This document shows positions 31,472 through 43,018 of a stretch of 64,000 nt of DNA, piece after piece. The DNA is from Elymus sibiricus (lineage: Eukaryota > Streptophyta > Magnoliopsida > Poales > Poaceae). A program made the translations under genes and the position numbers. Numbering within the stretch: position 1 is the first letter of the stretch; every line of letters begins with the position of its first letter. A model generated the notes under the pieces. The model was not told where the DNA came from, made no database searches, and worked only from the letters and a program-made list of their open reading frames with translations. Where the stretch lies: assembly GCA_039707655.1 (NCBI GenBank), contig CM077671.1, forward strand, positions 301,878,509 through 301,942,508. The letters are read 5' to 3'.

Positions 31472-33878
31472 CGCTTGTTGGGAGGCAACCCAATGAATAA
31501 AATTTATTTTTATGTTTTTATTTCTGTTCTTGAGTGTTTACACAATTATGCTACCGTTATGATTGTGTTTTTATGTTTTAATTAGTGTTTGTGCCAAGTA
31601 AATCCTTTAGGAGGACTCACAAGATGAGTAGAAACGATGCTGAATCTGAAACAGAAACTTTGACTTCAGTGCAGGAATTTTCATTTTTTAATGGAGCGTG
31701 ATAATGATCTGCAATTTTTACACAGTATTTCTATACAAATTCTTTATGTTGTCCTAATTTTTCAGAATTGTTAGAGTTACAGAAGTACGGTTAGAGTACA
31801 GATTACTACAGACTGTTCTGTTTTTCACAGATTCTGTTTTCGTTGCATTGTGTGCCTATTTTGATGAATATATGGATTGTATTGGAGGGTATAAGATATG
31901 GTAAAGTTAGAATACAGTACGTATAATGCAATAATAAAATTTGAATGGGTTTGCAACAGTACTTAGAGTGGTGATTTGCTTTATTATACTAACGGATTTC
32001 ACGAAGGTTTTGTTGAGTTTTGTGTGATTGAAGTTTTCAAGTTTTGGGTGAGATCACGATGGATGAAGGAATAAGGAGTGAAAAGAGCCTAAGATTGGGG
32101 ATGCTATGGCACCCCAAGATAACATCCAAGGAGAAACAAGCAACTAAGCTTGGCGATGACCCGAGTGGCATCCCCTCTTTCTTCTAACAACCATCGGTAT
32201 TTTACTTGGAGCTATATTTATATTCATCACATATCATGAGTTTTGCATGGAGCGTCTTGTATTATATGAGTCTTTCCTTGATTTACTTTTTAGTTTGTCA
32301 CAAGTATCCTTGCTGGACACACCTATTTGAGAGATCCAAAATTATGCTATGATTTGTTGGAATTGCTCTTGTGCTTTACTTCTATCTTTTTGAGCACGGT
32401 GTGCTTTAAAGTTTTGAAGAAATACTCTCATGCTTCACTTAGATTAATTTGAGAGTTATTAAATTTTGAAGAAATTCTCTCATGCTTCACTTATATTATT
32501 CTGAGAGATGAAATTTTTATGCTCATATTCTTCACTTAAATTTATTTGAGGTTGTCAAAAGCAATGGCAATATATGAAACTAGTCCCAAAGTGAGAGATA
32601 TTCAAGAGGGATATAATAAAAACTTTCATGAAGATTATTGGACAAATTAAACTTGATTCCTTGTAATATTTTGAGACATGATGATAGTAATATGTGAGTC
32701 ATGTTGGTGAGTAATTATGCTTTAGTAAGAATATTGGTGTTAAGGTTTGTGATTCCCAATGCAAGCACGAAAGTCAATAGTTATGCAATGAAATTACATC
32801 CTACTTATGGTGCATTATTTGGTGTTAGTTATGCTTAATGCCCGTTTATGTGAATTTTTGTTTCTTGGTTTGTTGCTTCTCAATCTATTTGCTAGCGTCC
32901 ACTTGTACTAAGTAGAAATACTACTTGTGCATCCAAAATCCTTAAACCCATTTTTGCCAAATGAGTCCACCATACCTACCTATATGCGGTATTTCCGTGC
33001 CGTTCTAAGCAAATTTGTATGTGCCATCTCTAATTTTCAAAATGAATTTCCTTTTTGTGTGTCCGTACCGCTCATGAAACAGTAGGGGGTGACCAATATT
33101 TTTCCATGCTAGATGTGTTATTCTGAAGATGAGTGTTTATTCACTTGTCATTGCACGAGAGTACGGCGGTAATAGGGATGCCCAGCCCCGAAATGAAAAA
33201 AAATACATTATGTTGTCAAATAATAAATTCCTTGGAAAGTGTTGCTATGGAAGGCAACCGTGGATATGGCTAGCCATGGATTGTGAAAGAATGGTGGAAA
33301 AAGGAATAAACTTTATTTTCTGTTTGGGAACCGCCTATGATGTATCTAGCATGGAAAGTATTGAGAACTACTCGGTCGTTTTCGTTGACAGGAAAGGCAT
33401 GCCACCCAAAATATTTTTCTATCTCAATTTAAGCTTTGAGCTCTGGCACCTCTACAAATCCCTACTTCCATTTATGAAGGGCCTATCTATTTACCTTATG
33501 CAATTTTTATTTTTAATTTGAGTCTCCATCTTCTCTTATAAAGCACCAACTAGGGGGCACTATGATCATACTTGTGCATTGGTTGTAGTTAATATTTGAG
33601 TGTGTTTCATGAATGGATCAATGATTGAGCATGATGGGCTAGGGATAACTTTATTTAGTGTTGATATTTTGAAAGACATGGTTGCTTGTTGGTATGCTTG
33701 AGTATTAAAGTCTTTATGTCAAAACTAGACTATTGCTTTGAACCATCTAAAAGTACAAATGTCCATGCTACAAAAGAAAAGAATATGTGATGAACATGTT
33801 GGGCAACATTCCACATCAAAAATTCTGTTTTTATCATTTAACTACTCGAGGACGAGTAGGAATTAAGCTTGGGGATGC
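31472..33878 (+). other. 3' untranslated region of element II
   Basis: It begins with GTTGGGAGGCAACCCAATG, shared with elements I and III, and ends in a purine-rich AGCTTGGGGATGC before the 3' LTR. A frame at 33129-33521 (MVEKGINFIFCLGTAYDV, then VVFVDRKGMPP) lacks a recognised domain. It could be a decayed accessory ORF. The rest is AT-rich and non-coding. Confidence 0.7.
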
Positions 33879-35457
33879 TGATACGTCTCCAACGTATCTA
33901 TAATTTTTTATTGTTCCATGCTGTTATATTATCATTCTTGGATGTTTTACAATCATTTTATGACAACTTTATATCATTTTTTGGGACTAACCTATTGACA
34001 TAGTGCCCAGTGCAAGTTGTTGTTTTTTGCTTGTTTTTTACTTTGCAGAATATCAGTAGCAAACAGAGTCCAATTGCTACGAAACTTTTTGGAGCTTTTT
34101 TTGGACCAAAAGACAACTTGTGAGCCAAGGAAGCACCTGGGGGAGGCCCGTGGGGCCCCCAAGACACCAGGGCGCGCTAGAGGCCCCCGGCGTTCCCTGA
34201 TGGGTTCTGGGGCCCACGGGGGTCTCCTCCACCGCCTCTCAGCTCTATAAATACCCAAATATTCCAGAAACCCTAGAGGAGTCGACGAAATACACTTCCA
34301 GCCGCCGCAAGTTCCAGAACCGTGAGATCCAATCTAACACCATCACGGAGGGGTTCATCATCCTCATTGGTGCCTTTCCGATGATGCGTGAGTAGTCCAC
34401 CATAGACCTACGGGTCCGTAGGCAGTAGCTAGATGGCTTTCTCTCTCTCTCTTTTGATTCTCATTATAATGGTCTCTTGGAGATCTATTTGATGTAATGA
34501 CTTTTTGCGGTGTTTTTGTTGGGATCCGATGAAGTTTGAGTTCATGATCAGTTTCTATCCATGAATATTATTCGAGTCTTCTTTGATCTCTTATATGCAT
34601 GATTATTTATAGCCTTGTATTTCTTCTTTGAATCTTTGGTTTAGTTAGGCCAACTAGATCGATTTTTCTTGCCATGGGAAGAGGTGCTTTGTGATGGGTT
34701 CAATCTTGCGCTGTCCTCTCCCAGTGACAGAAGGGGCAGCGAGGCACGCATGTATCGTTGCTATTAAGGATAACAAGATGGGGTCTATTCCTACATGAAT
34801 AGATCTTGTCTACATCATGTCATCGTTCTTATTGCATTACTTTGTTTCTCCATGAACTTAATACACTAGATGCATGCTGGATAGCGGTCGATGTGTGGAG
34901 TAATAGTAGTAGATGCAGAATTGTTTCGGTCTACTAATCTTGGACGTGATGCCTATATATTGATCATCGCCTTGGATATCGTCATGATTATTTGATCTTC
35001 TATCAATTGCCCAATAGTAATTTGTTTACCCACCGTGTGTTATACTCATGAGAGAAGCCACTAGTGAAATCTACGGCCCCCGGGTCTATTCTTCCAATAT
35101 TTTGCTTTTCGATCTATCTTTTGCCGCATTTGTTTTCAGATCTATTATTCCAAAAACCCAAAAATACCTTGCTGCACTTTTTATTTGCATCTTTTATTTT
35201 GTGTTCTTGTGCGATCTATTTATCCAATCTCATACAAACTAATCTATCTTTTTACCGTGAAGAGATTGACAACCTCTCTTACGCGTCGGGTTGCAAGTAT
35301 TTGTTGTTTGTGTGGAGGTACCATTTATATAGTGTTGTTTGGTTCTCCTACTGGTTCGATAACCTTGGTTTCATAATTGAGGGAAATACTTACAGTAGCT
35401 GTGCTGCATCATCCCTTCCTCTTTGGGGAAATACCGACGCAGTCTCAAGCCACGTCA
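33879..35457 (+). repeat. 3' LTR of element II
   Basis: The LTR starts TGATACGTCTCCAACG and ends CACGTCA, about 1579 bp. A candidate TATA box (TATAAATA) is at 34246-34253. Confidence 0.93.
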
Positions 35458-35989
35458 GTGGTCCCTCGGACAATAATCCTTCATGCGTTATTAGTGACGC
35501 GCACATTCGTGGGTCCACGTGGTCTATCACTTTTGAGCCGCACCGGTAGGGGTTTGACCAAGGTGGGTTCAGTTAATCTGCTCTGTGTTGCGGTAGATCA
35601 TGGTGAGATTCCACACCAAAGATTGACGTGACGTACTCATGAGTACCTCCTACCGCTCAAAGTTGAGGGGGTGGGTGGGAGGAGACATACATATTGTGCG
35701 CAATTTTCTTTAGCGCGGGGACTTTCCAATTTGTGAAGAACGCACTGGATCAAAGTCGTCCAGTTGGCATTTTGACATCAAAAAATAAACCCATGCATAT
35801 GCTTGTGCCACATATAATTGATGGTGGTCCTAAGTGGCTCCCTCACATGGTAACTGCTGACACGTCAATCTATGGGGCCCATGTGTGGTCACCTATATTA
35901 TATATCGTTTTGATCAATGTGGATCCTTTTCGGTATGCGTGTTACCATATGCCATGGTCAGACATCGAGACAAATGTTTTTTGAGCGCA

Positions 35990-35992
<3 letters not shown>

Positions 35993-36048
<56 letters not shown>
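35993..36048. repeat. (TA)n microsatellite
   Basis: About 28 TA units, expanded from a short CATATATATA that other units of the ~375-bp array also contain. Confidence 0.95.
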
Positions 36049-36051
<3 letters not shown>

Positions 36052-36119
36052 CATGAACCCATCCCACCACCATCTCGAAATGGGGGGTTGGGCCGGGTGG
36101 GGAGGCATACATATACTAT

Positions 36120-36493
36120 GGCCCTGTTTGGATACTCTAACTTAGCTAGAGGTTGGAGTTAGTTTCTAGCTCATGACTAACCCTAAACTAACTCTAGCCA
36201 AAGAGGTGTTTGGATGACAAGGTTAGATTGATAATAGATGCACTTGATGGAGAGAGAAAAGTGATTTTTTCAGTTGGCCCCACGAGAACTAGCTTCAATT
36301 AGCACCTCTTGGCTGGTGGGATAGAGAGGGCCCCATGAGAACTAGCTCCAATTAGCACCTCTTGGGTGGGATAGTTTTTGTTGGTGGTTTAGATGCAACT
36401 AGCTCCAATCTAACCCTCATGTTTGAATACTTTAGGGCTATTTGAGCCCCAACTAGCTCAAACTAACTCTAACCCATGGATCCAAACAGGGCC
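36120..36493. mobile_element. MITE with GGCCCTGTTTGGA termini
   Basis: The ends GGCCCTGTTTGGAT and ATCCAAACAGGGCC are perfect inverted repeats. The 374-bp interior contains further inverted TTAGCTAG and CTAACTCTA motifs and no ORF. TAT on both sides (36117-36119 and 36494-36496) is the candidate TSD. Termini of this kind occur in Tourist/PIF-Harbinger-like and hAT-like MITEs. I cannot decide the superfamily. Confidence 0.75.
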
Positions 36494-37780
36494 TATATGC
36501 GTTGTGATCGATCCTCTTCGTAAGTCGACTTACAGTTTCTAAGGCAAGTGACATTAAAGTTCCATTGGGTACTAACTAAACAAACACTTAATTACATATA
36601 TACACATATGTGTGGGCCTCATGCAGTGGTCGTTTGTTTTGTCAAACACTCTCTCATGTGGTCATCGGCATCACACCGGCACAACCATGTCCATGTGGGT
36701 CGTCACTTTGACAGGCGACTGTAGAGATGTTAATTTGACCAAGGTGGATTCTTCTTGTTGGTATATGTGTTATATATATTATACGTAGTTGATATATGCA
36801 TCGACATTTCAATTCTAACAAAAAATCAAACGCCTCCTATCGGCTCGAACTGTGGGCGTGCGTGGGGCTATATATGCATGGGTCGTTAACCTCAGTAATG
36901 GGCCATTCTGGTCCGGGAGACACACATGTGGCGGCGAAAGCTGTGTGTTTGGTATTTGAAAACATCGCACAATGCTTTCATACATATGTGCCTGGGGCCA
37001 TGCATGTGCGTTGGTGTTGTCTATAGACACTCCCTCGCGTGGTTATGGACGACATGCCAAATTTGTGGACGCGTGTGGTCTATCACTTAAACCGGCCCAT
37101 ATATACTACAGGTTAATTTGACCAAGGTAGATATAGTCTTCTCATTATTTGTTACGATATAGTTCATGGTGAGATACGAGACATAAGTTTGAGCGCATAC
37201 ATATATATAAGTCGTGGCGTCTGTTCGAAGCATGTTTGTGCGTGGGGCGGGGTGGGGCGGGGGCAGGGCAACACAATAGTATGTATACACGAAACCTATT
37301 TATGAGGTCAGGTACTACATACCGTTCGACTTTTGAGCCACATCAAAAAGTTATGCACGCACGAAATATCACACCACCTTAATTAATTAGTTGAGCCACA
37401 CACATGTGATTGCGGTCTCACCCATCTTGTGAAGTTTCCGAGACGCGCCCATTAGTGGGCCCGCGCAGTCTACCCTCAGAACTAAAACACGGGGGAGGGG
37501 GTGATAATGATGGATTTCTATTGGTTTTGTGTTACGGTTGGGTGAATTTGCAGTCGTAGTATAAGTTTGTACGTTCATATATATACTGTAGCTACCATCC
37601 CCCCACCGACTCGACGGTGTGTGGGGGGGGGGGGGGAGGGGGCATAAGCCAACATTACCGTGTGCTCTGCAAGACTTTGTGTGTCACATGAAAGTTGTCC
37701 ATTCCGTATTTGAACACCACAACGACCTGTCCATACATACATTTGGTCCACAAGCAGGTCTGTTTGTGCTATGACCCTAG

Positions 37781-38371
37781 ATTTATCGTGTTTATTTTCC
37801 AATGTTGTTATATAAATGGCAGGGTAGTCTTTTTTTGAAACTTAAATAGCAGACGAGTCGAAGGAGACAACTATGTGGGATTGTGTACGCAGTAGACACG
37901 GTTCCCGCATGCTAACTATGTGCCATGCCTGGCCCGTGGTTGTCACATAACTACAGACCACCTTGCAACAACCCGCATAGAGAAATCTTAAAAATAGCTA
38001 CCCGCCTTGATCAATTTAAAAATTGATGGTTCTGCAGGTTTATCTCTTTGAATTGCACACAGGTATTATGTTCGGGCCATGTGCGATGTTTGTTCCTCCG
38101 GTGCCACTTCAAACCCTTCATAAAAATTTCAGTTTTTCCCGGCTTTTCATTCCCTCCAAGTAAAATTTAAAGTAGCCACGACATTTCCTCAAACACCACC
38201 TAGACCCTGCCCACCCCCCACCCCCACACAACTCCCTCGCTCGAACCATAGCTACCTCGCCGTCGCTACCGTCGCCCCCGATCCCACTTCGCGTTCCACA
38301 GTCAACCTCTCCTGCTCTCCCCGTCCAGGTTACGAACCCATCTCCGTACCTCGCCACCCTAAATTTCTTAG
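37781..38371 (+). other. 5' region of CACTA copy 2
   Basis: It includes CA- and CCCA-rich sequence (38180-38330) that looks like a promoter or 5' UTR ahead of ATG 38372. Scattered motifs such as GTGCGATGTTTG occur at ~38081. No CACTG/CACTA terminus was found, so the 5' end of the element is missing or not recognised. Confidence 0.35.
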
Positions 38372-38519
38372 ATGGCACCTGCTAAGCACCCCCTTCCTCG
38401 CAGATCCGCACTGATCCCCACCGCAGACCGTCACAGCCTAATCCCAGCTACACTTGCAGGGGAGATCGAGGAGCGAATGGCCAAAAGGAGGTATATCACG
38501 GCCTTTCCGCTGGACGATA

Positions 38520-38690
38520 CCGAGGTGGTCGCCGAGGCTGCCGGGAAAGCTGACTACGATGACGAGGTGCCTGTCGGGATCGCCGGGGAAGCTGACTACA
38601 ATGACGAGGTGGCCGCCGAGGCCGCCGGCGAAGCTGTCTACGATAACAAGGTGGCCGCTGAGGCCGCCGGGAAATCTAACGACTACGAGG
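38520..38690 (+). repeat. Coding minisatellite in exon 1 of the B3-like gene
   Basis: A ~42-bp unit (GCCGAGGC(T/C)GCCGGGAAAGC plus TGACTACGATGAC) is repeated four times in frame. It encodes xVxxEAAGxxxYDx repeats. Confidence 0.85.
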
Positions 38691-40102
38691 CTGTAAGACA
38701 GCGGTTTCCCGTATGGATGCATATCAACGCAGCCGGCTATGACGTCGAGCTCGTCGACAGTGACGGCTTGTCGCGGGCTATGTCACAGGTTAAGTGGCCC
38801 AACCCCGACCCCTCGGGTTCAACCCCCTGTCGACCTCATGCAAGGCACAGCCGCTGATCTACTCTAATTCGCTCTTAAGAATTTGCCTTCCTTCATCTCC
38901 ATGGAGCCTCTTTTGTCATTTCTGAAGGACATGTTCTATGGCAGTGGCTCGGCATTGTCAGCTGCCAAGTCAGACCTCATCGCCGACGCCGACGCCGACA
39001 ATGGAACCCTATCCGTCTCTTCCAAGGGGAAAGAGCCCATCCGTGACATTAGGGAGGGCACCCTGCATCCCTGCTCTTCCAAGGGGAAGGAGCCCATCTG
39101 TGACAACAGGGAGCACAGCCATAATCCGCGCTCTTCTAATGGGAATGAGCCCATCTGTGACAGGTGAGGAAACCCATCTCATGTTAAATTACTTCACTCA
39201 TGCTAAATGTATGGACTCTGCAGTTGAATTTCATCAATACCTATTTCAAGAGCCATATATGGTTCCTGTTAAACCTGGTGCAGTTAACACGTGCACTGTT
39301 TATTTCAGTTCTTTTGCATGTGATGTTCAGTTATACAATTTCATGTTTAAGCACCGGCTACGTTTTATGCAATTTCAACAGTACTGTACGAATGACTATT
39401 TTTGGTTGCTATCAAGCCTGTTGTAGTGAGCATATGCCTTGTTTAACTGTTTTTCCTAGCTCGGTTGTTTGTACTGGGCATATGTCCTGATTCAATTGCT
39501 ATATAGCATGCCTTGTTTATTTCATTTATTCACATTGTGAAGTTCTATATATGCAAGTATGTACTTTCCAGTTCAATTTCATCATACCAGTTTCAACGGC
39601 CATATGCGGTTCCTGTTAAGCCTGGTGTAATTAACACGCCCACTGTTTATTTCTGTTTTTTCATAATGTGATGTTCAGTTATACAATTTGATGTGTAAAC
39701 ACGAGCTACATTCTATGCAATTTCAATAGTACCACTATGAATCACTATATTTGGTTGTTGTTAAGCTTGTTGTAGTGAGCACAAGCCTTTCCATTTTTAT
39801 GTAACTATAACTAGTCCGCTTAAACGTGCACAATACCAGTTTGAATGACTATATTTTGTTGTTGTTAAATGCTAAGCCTATTGCAGTTAACACACATCTC
39901 CACTTATTATTAGCTTAGCTAGCGTGCTTAAACCTGCACACTGAAGCTATCATTTTGTGATCATGTTGTTTACCATGCATATATTTGGTTGATGTTTAGC
40001 CTGTCAGTACTTAACATGCCTTTCGATGTACTTACCCAGGACAATATCAGGAACAACTGTTGTTTTTCATCAAGGTTAGTTTCATCACATGGCTTATATA
40101 TA

Positions 40103-40199
40103 TACTCCATCCACCCCAAAGTATAAGATGTTAATACATCAAATATGTGAGGATTTTGGATGTAATAAGATCTTATATACTGGGACAAGGAATACTGTA
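40103..40199. mobile_element. Short Stowaway-like MITE in the intron of B3-like copy 2
   Basis: The left end is TACTCCATCCACCCCAAAG. The interior holds inverted ATAAGATGTTAATAC and TAAGATCTTATATAC. The right end GAATACTGTA is degraded. It occupies the same intron position as the different MITE in copy 1 (869-1084). Confidence 0.6.
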
Positions 40200-40979
40200 C
40201 TACGTCATTGTGCAATTTCAGTTTACCTTCTAATATTAACGTGTTGCTTGTAGGTACATATGTCACTGGTAATGATCCGCGTGTCGACCCTTTTTGCGTA
40301 TGGGGCAATGAGATATTCATGAACCAGCATCAAGTGAGGAAACTTATAAAGGTTGTTCATAAAATGGGACAAAACATGGCAATTAAACTATTTCTTTACA
40401 CCTTATCCAAGACAACAGTGAACTCTAGGATGGTAACTACGAACTCTGTACCCTTCTTTTTACTGTCCATAATGAGTTGTTAGCTTACAAATTTATAATG
40501 TCTGAATCTATTTTGTTTGTAGTGGTTCTCAAAGCAGTTCACTCAGGATTACCTCTCAAACTACATGATTGGTGGACGTGCAAACGTTAAAGTATATCTA
40601 CTAGGCCACGATGACTACCTAGATGTCCTCATCAACAGAGAAGGATGGGCGGTCCGCCATCACAAGGGGCTGGCCTAGAGTCATCCGTGCATTCTGCATG
40701 GAGGACACAATATGGGCATTCCGCTTCACCTTGTACAGCTGCCAGTGTCTTTCACCTCTTCCTTTACCGTATTTAATACAAGTATGCAACCGTGGTTCAT
40801 CATTATTTATCTGGTCCTAATGTAATTATTATTTCTTGATGTAATTCTTGAACATATGTACCTGTGAATGGAATAATGCATTAGTTGTTGAACCTATGTC
40901 TATATAAGATGGATATGAAAAATGTTATAGCCTACTATCAAATTCAAATCCTATAGAATTTTAAATTGTGGCGATTAAA

Positions 40980-41436
40980 ATAGCGGAAAAATAAGCTCTG
41001 CAGGTCATTACACCGCACACGGTTTGTAAAGCAGAACGTGTGTGATATACCTCATGATTCGACACGTTTTAGAGAGAGAAACCATGTGCGACAATGCACA
41101 CAATTGCCGTCTGCAAACCGTGTCTGATGTTAGACAATATCAGAAACGGTTAAGAAGACCTAAATGTTTTGTGACTGTGTCCTTATCATACACGATTTAT
41201 AATGTTTAACTGTTTGTTATGTCGTATGCATCCGACACGAGTATGACAGTTGGAGCGTTTGCAAATCTTGGTATGTCGCAAACGACGTTGTAGGACAAAA
41301 TGTGTGTGATTGTCTCCTTATCATACACGCTTTGCAATTATGAACTGTTTGCGACTCAGCACACATCGTAAACGGTGCGCTATAGAATAGTGCGCGCGAT
41401 GTTAGTGTGATCTCACACGAGTTGCAAGGATGGGCC
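40980..41436 (+). repeat. CACTA subterminal array, copy 2 (left of element III)
   Basis: Motifs such as GCACACGGTTTG, GTGTGTGATATACC and TGTCTCCTTATCATACACG parallel 1890-2460. The array resumes after element III at 48415-48654 and ends CACCAGTG. Confidence 0.7.
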
Positions 41437-43018
41437 AGCTACTTCTTGAGCTTGCGTTGGTTTTCCCTTGAAGAGGAAAGGGTGATGCAGCAAAGTAGAT
41501 AAGTATTTCCCTCAGTTGTTGAGAACCAAGGTATCAATCCAGTAGGAGATACAAGCAAGTCCCCAATCTTCGCACCTACACAAACAATCAAACTCTTGCA
41601 CCCAACGCTAAAAGGGGTTGTCAATCCCTTCACGGTTATTTGCAAGGATGAGATCTGATAGAGATAGATATAAAAGATTGCTAAAACGAAAAGTAAAACA
41701 AAAGTAAAAAGAATGCAGCAAAGTATTTTGGTATTTTTGGTTTATAGATCTGAAAATATAATATGGAAAATAGACCTGGGGGCCATAGGTTTCACTAGAG
41801 GCTTCTCTCATGTGAAGGAAAATAATACGGTGGGTGAACAAATTACTGTCGAGCAATTGATAGAAAAGCGAATAGTTATGACGATATCCAAGGCAATGAT
41901 TATGCATATAGGCATCACGTCCGTGTCAAGTAGACCGAAACGATTCTGCATCTACTACTATTACTCCACACATCGACCGACTCCTGCCTGCATCTAGAGT
42001 ATTAAGTTCATGAAGAACAGAGTAATGCATTAGGTAAGATGACATGATGTAGAGGGATAAACTCAAGCAATATGATGAAAACCCCATCTTTTTATCCTCG
42101 ATGGCAACAATACAAATATGTGCCTCACTACCCCTACTTTGTCACTGGGTGAGGACACCGCAAGATTGAACCCAAAACTAAGCACTTCTCCCATTGCAAG
42201 AATTACCAATCTAGTTGGCCAAACCAAACCAATAACTCGAAGAGACTTGCAAAGATATGAAATCATGCATATAAGAATTCAGAGAAGATTCAAATAATAT
42301 TCATAGATAAGCTGATCATAAACCCACAATTCATCGGATCTCGACAAACACACCGCAAAAGAGTATTACATCGGATAGATCTCCATGAAGATCATGAAGA
42401 ACATGGTATTGAAGAACAAAGAGAGAGAAGAAGCCATCTAGCTACTAGCTATGGACCCGAAGGTCTGTGGTGAACTACTCACGCATCATCGGAGGGGCAA
42501 TGGAGTTGATGTAGATGCCCTCCGTGATCGAATCCCCCTCCGGCAGATTACCGGAAAAGGCTCCAAGATGGGATCTCACGGGAACAGAGTCTTCCGGCGG
42601 CGGAAAAGTATTTTCGTGGCTCTTTTTGGTATTCAGGGAATATTTGGGAATTTATAGGCCGAAGAATAGGGTTAGGAGAGCTGCTGGGGGGCCACAAGCT
42701 AGGGGGTGCCCCCCCCTAGGGCGCGCCCTGGTGGCTTGTCGCCTCCCGACAGGTCTCCTGCCTTCATCTCCAAGTCTGGCAGGTTTCTTCTGGTCCAAGA
42801 AAAATCATTCCGAAGATTTTATTCCGTTTGGACTCCGTTTAATATTCCTTATCTGCAATACTCAAAAACAAGGAAAAAACAGAAACTGGCACTAGGCTCT
42901 AGATTAATAGGTCCCAAAAATAATATAAAATAGCATATTAATGCATATAAAACATCCAAAACAGATAATATAATAGCATGGAACAATCAAAAATTATAGA
43001 TACGTTGGAGACGTATCA
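41437..43018 (-). repeat. 3' LTR of element III
   Basis: In plus orientation it runs from AGCTACTTCTTGAG to ACGTATCA. The outer dinucleotide is AG where the 5' LTR has TG. Length 1582 bp. Confidence 0.94.

Larger units (their letters stand above)
23179..35457 (+). mobile_element. Complete non-autonomous Gypsy LTR retrotransposon II with nested MULE
   Basis: LTRs at 23179-24769 and 33879-35457 are flanked by the 5-bp duplication GTGGT (23174-23178 and 35458-35462). A tRNA-Asp primer-binding site follows the 5' LTR. The internal region encodes gag and a retropepsin segment only. After the protease the frame ends at 31471, followed by a ~2.4-kb non-coding 3' region with no RT, RNase H or integrase. 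Without the 4359-bp MULE the element is about 7.9 kb. The two LTRs differ by several per cent in the stretches I compared, so the element is older than element III. Confidence 0.95.
35458..37780 (+). repeat. Decayed tandem array, period ~375-390 bp, about 5 copies
   Basis: A string of anchors recurs in order. The first is a CACGTGGTCTATCAC-like site at ~35511, ~35875, ~36693, ~37068 and ~37455. TTTGACCAAGGTGG follows at ~35565, ~36736 and ~37115. ATCATGGTGAGAT lies at ~35597 and ~37164. TTGAGCGCATACATATATA lies at ~35982 and ~37188. A GGTGGGGAGG-type G-rich block recurs between them. Correcting for the MITE and TA run, spacings are 364 to ~390 bp. The function is unknown. It may be an old satellite or a run of tandem element ends. 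Confidence 0.6.
38372..40780 (+). pseudogene. B3-like gene of CACTA copy 2 (nearly complete, frameshift in last exon)
   Basis: The exons are 38372-38788, 38880-39163, 40222-40432 and from ~40523. All boundaries are GT/AG and the phases fit. Exon 1 encodes four ~14-residue repeats (EVAAEAAGEAVYDN type). Exon 2 encodes three SSKGKEPI repeats. Exon 3 encodes DPFCVWGNEIFMNQHQVRKL. Exon 4 begins WFSKQFTQDYLSNYM. Relative to copy 1, two bases are missing near 40630, which shifts the frame just before GWPRVIRAFCMEDTIWAFRF, the end of the B3-like domain. The first three exons are open. A truncated product is possible, but the intact domain is not. Confidence 0.55.

Noticed and set aside
33129..33521. 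130-codon ORF in element II as a host gene
   Set aside because: It lies in the 3' region between gag-protease and the 3' LTR of a complete retrotransposon. It is at most an accessory or decayed TE ORF.
35885..36145. ORFs encoding IYIYIY repeats
   Set aside because: Translation of the (TA)n microsatellite.
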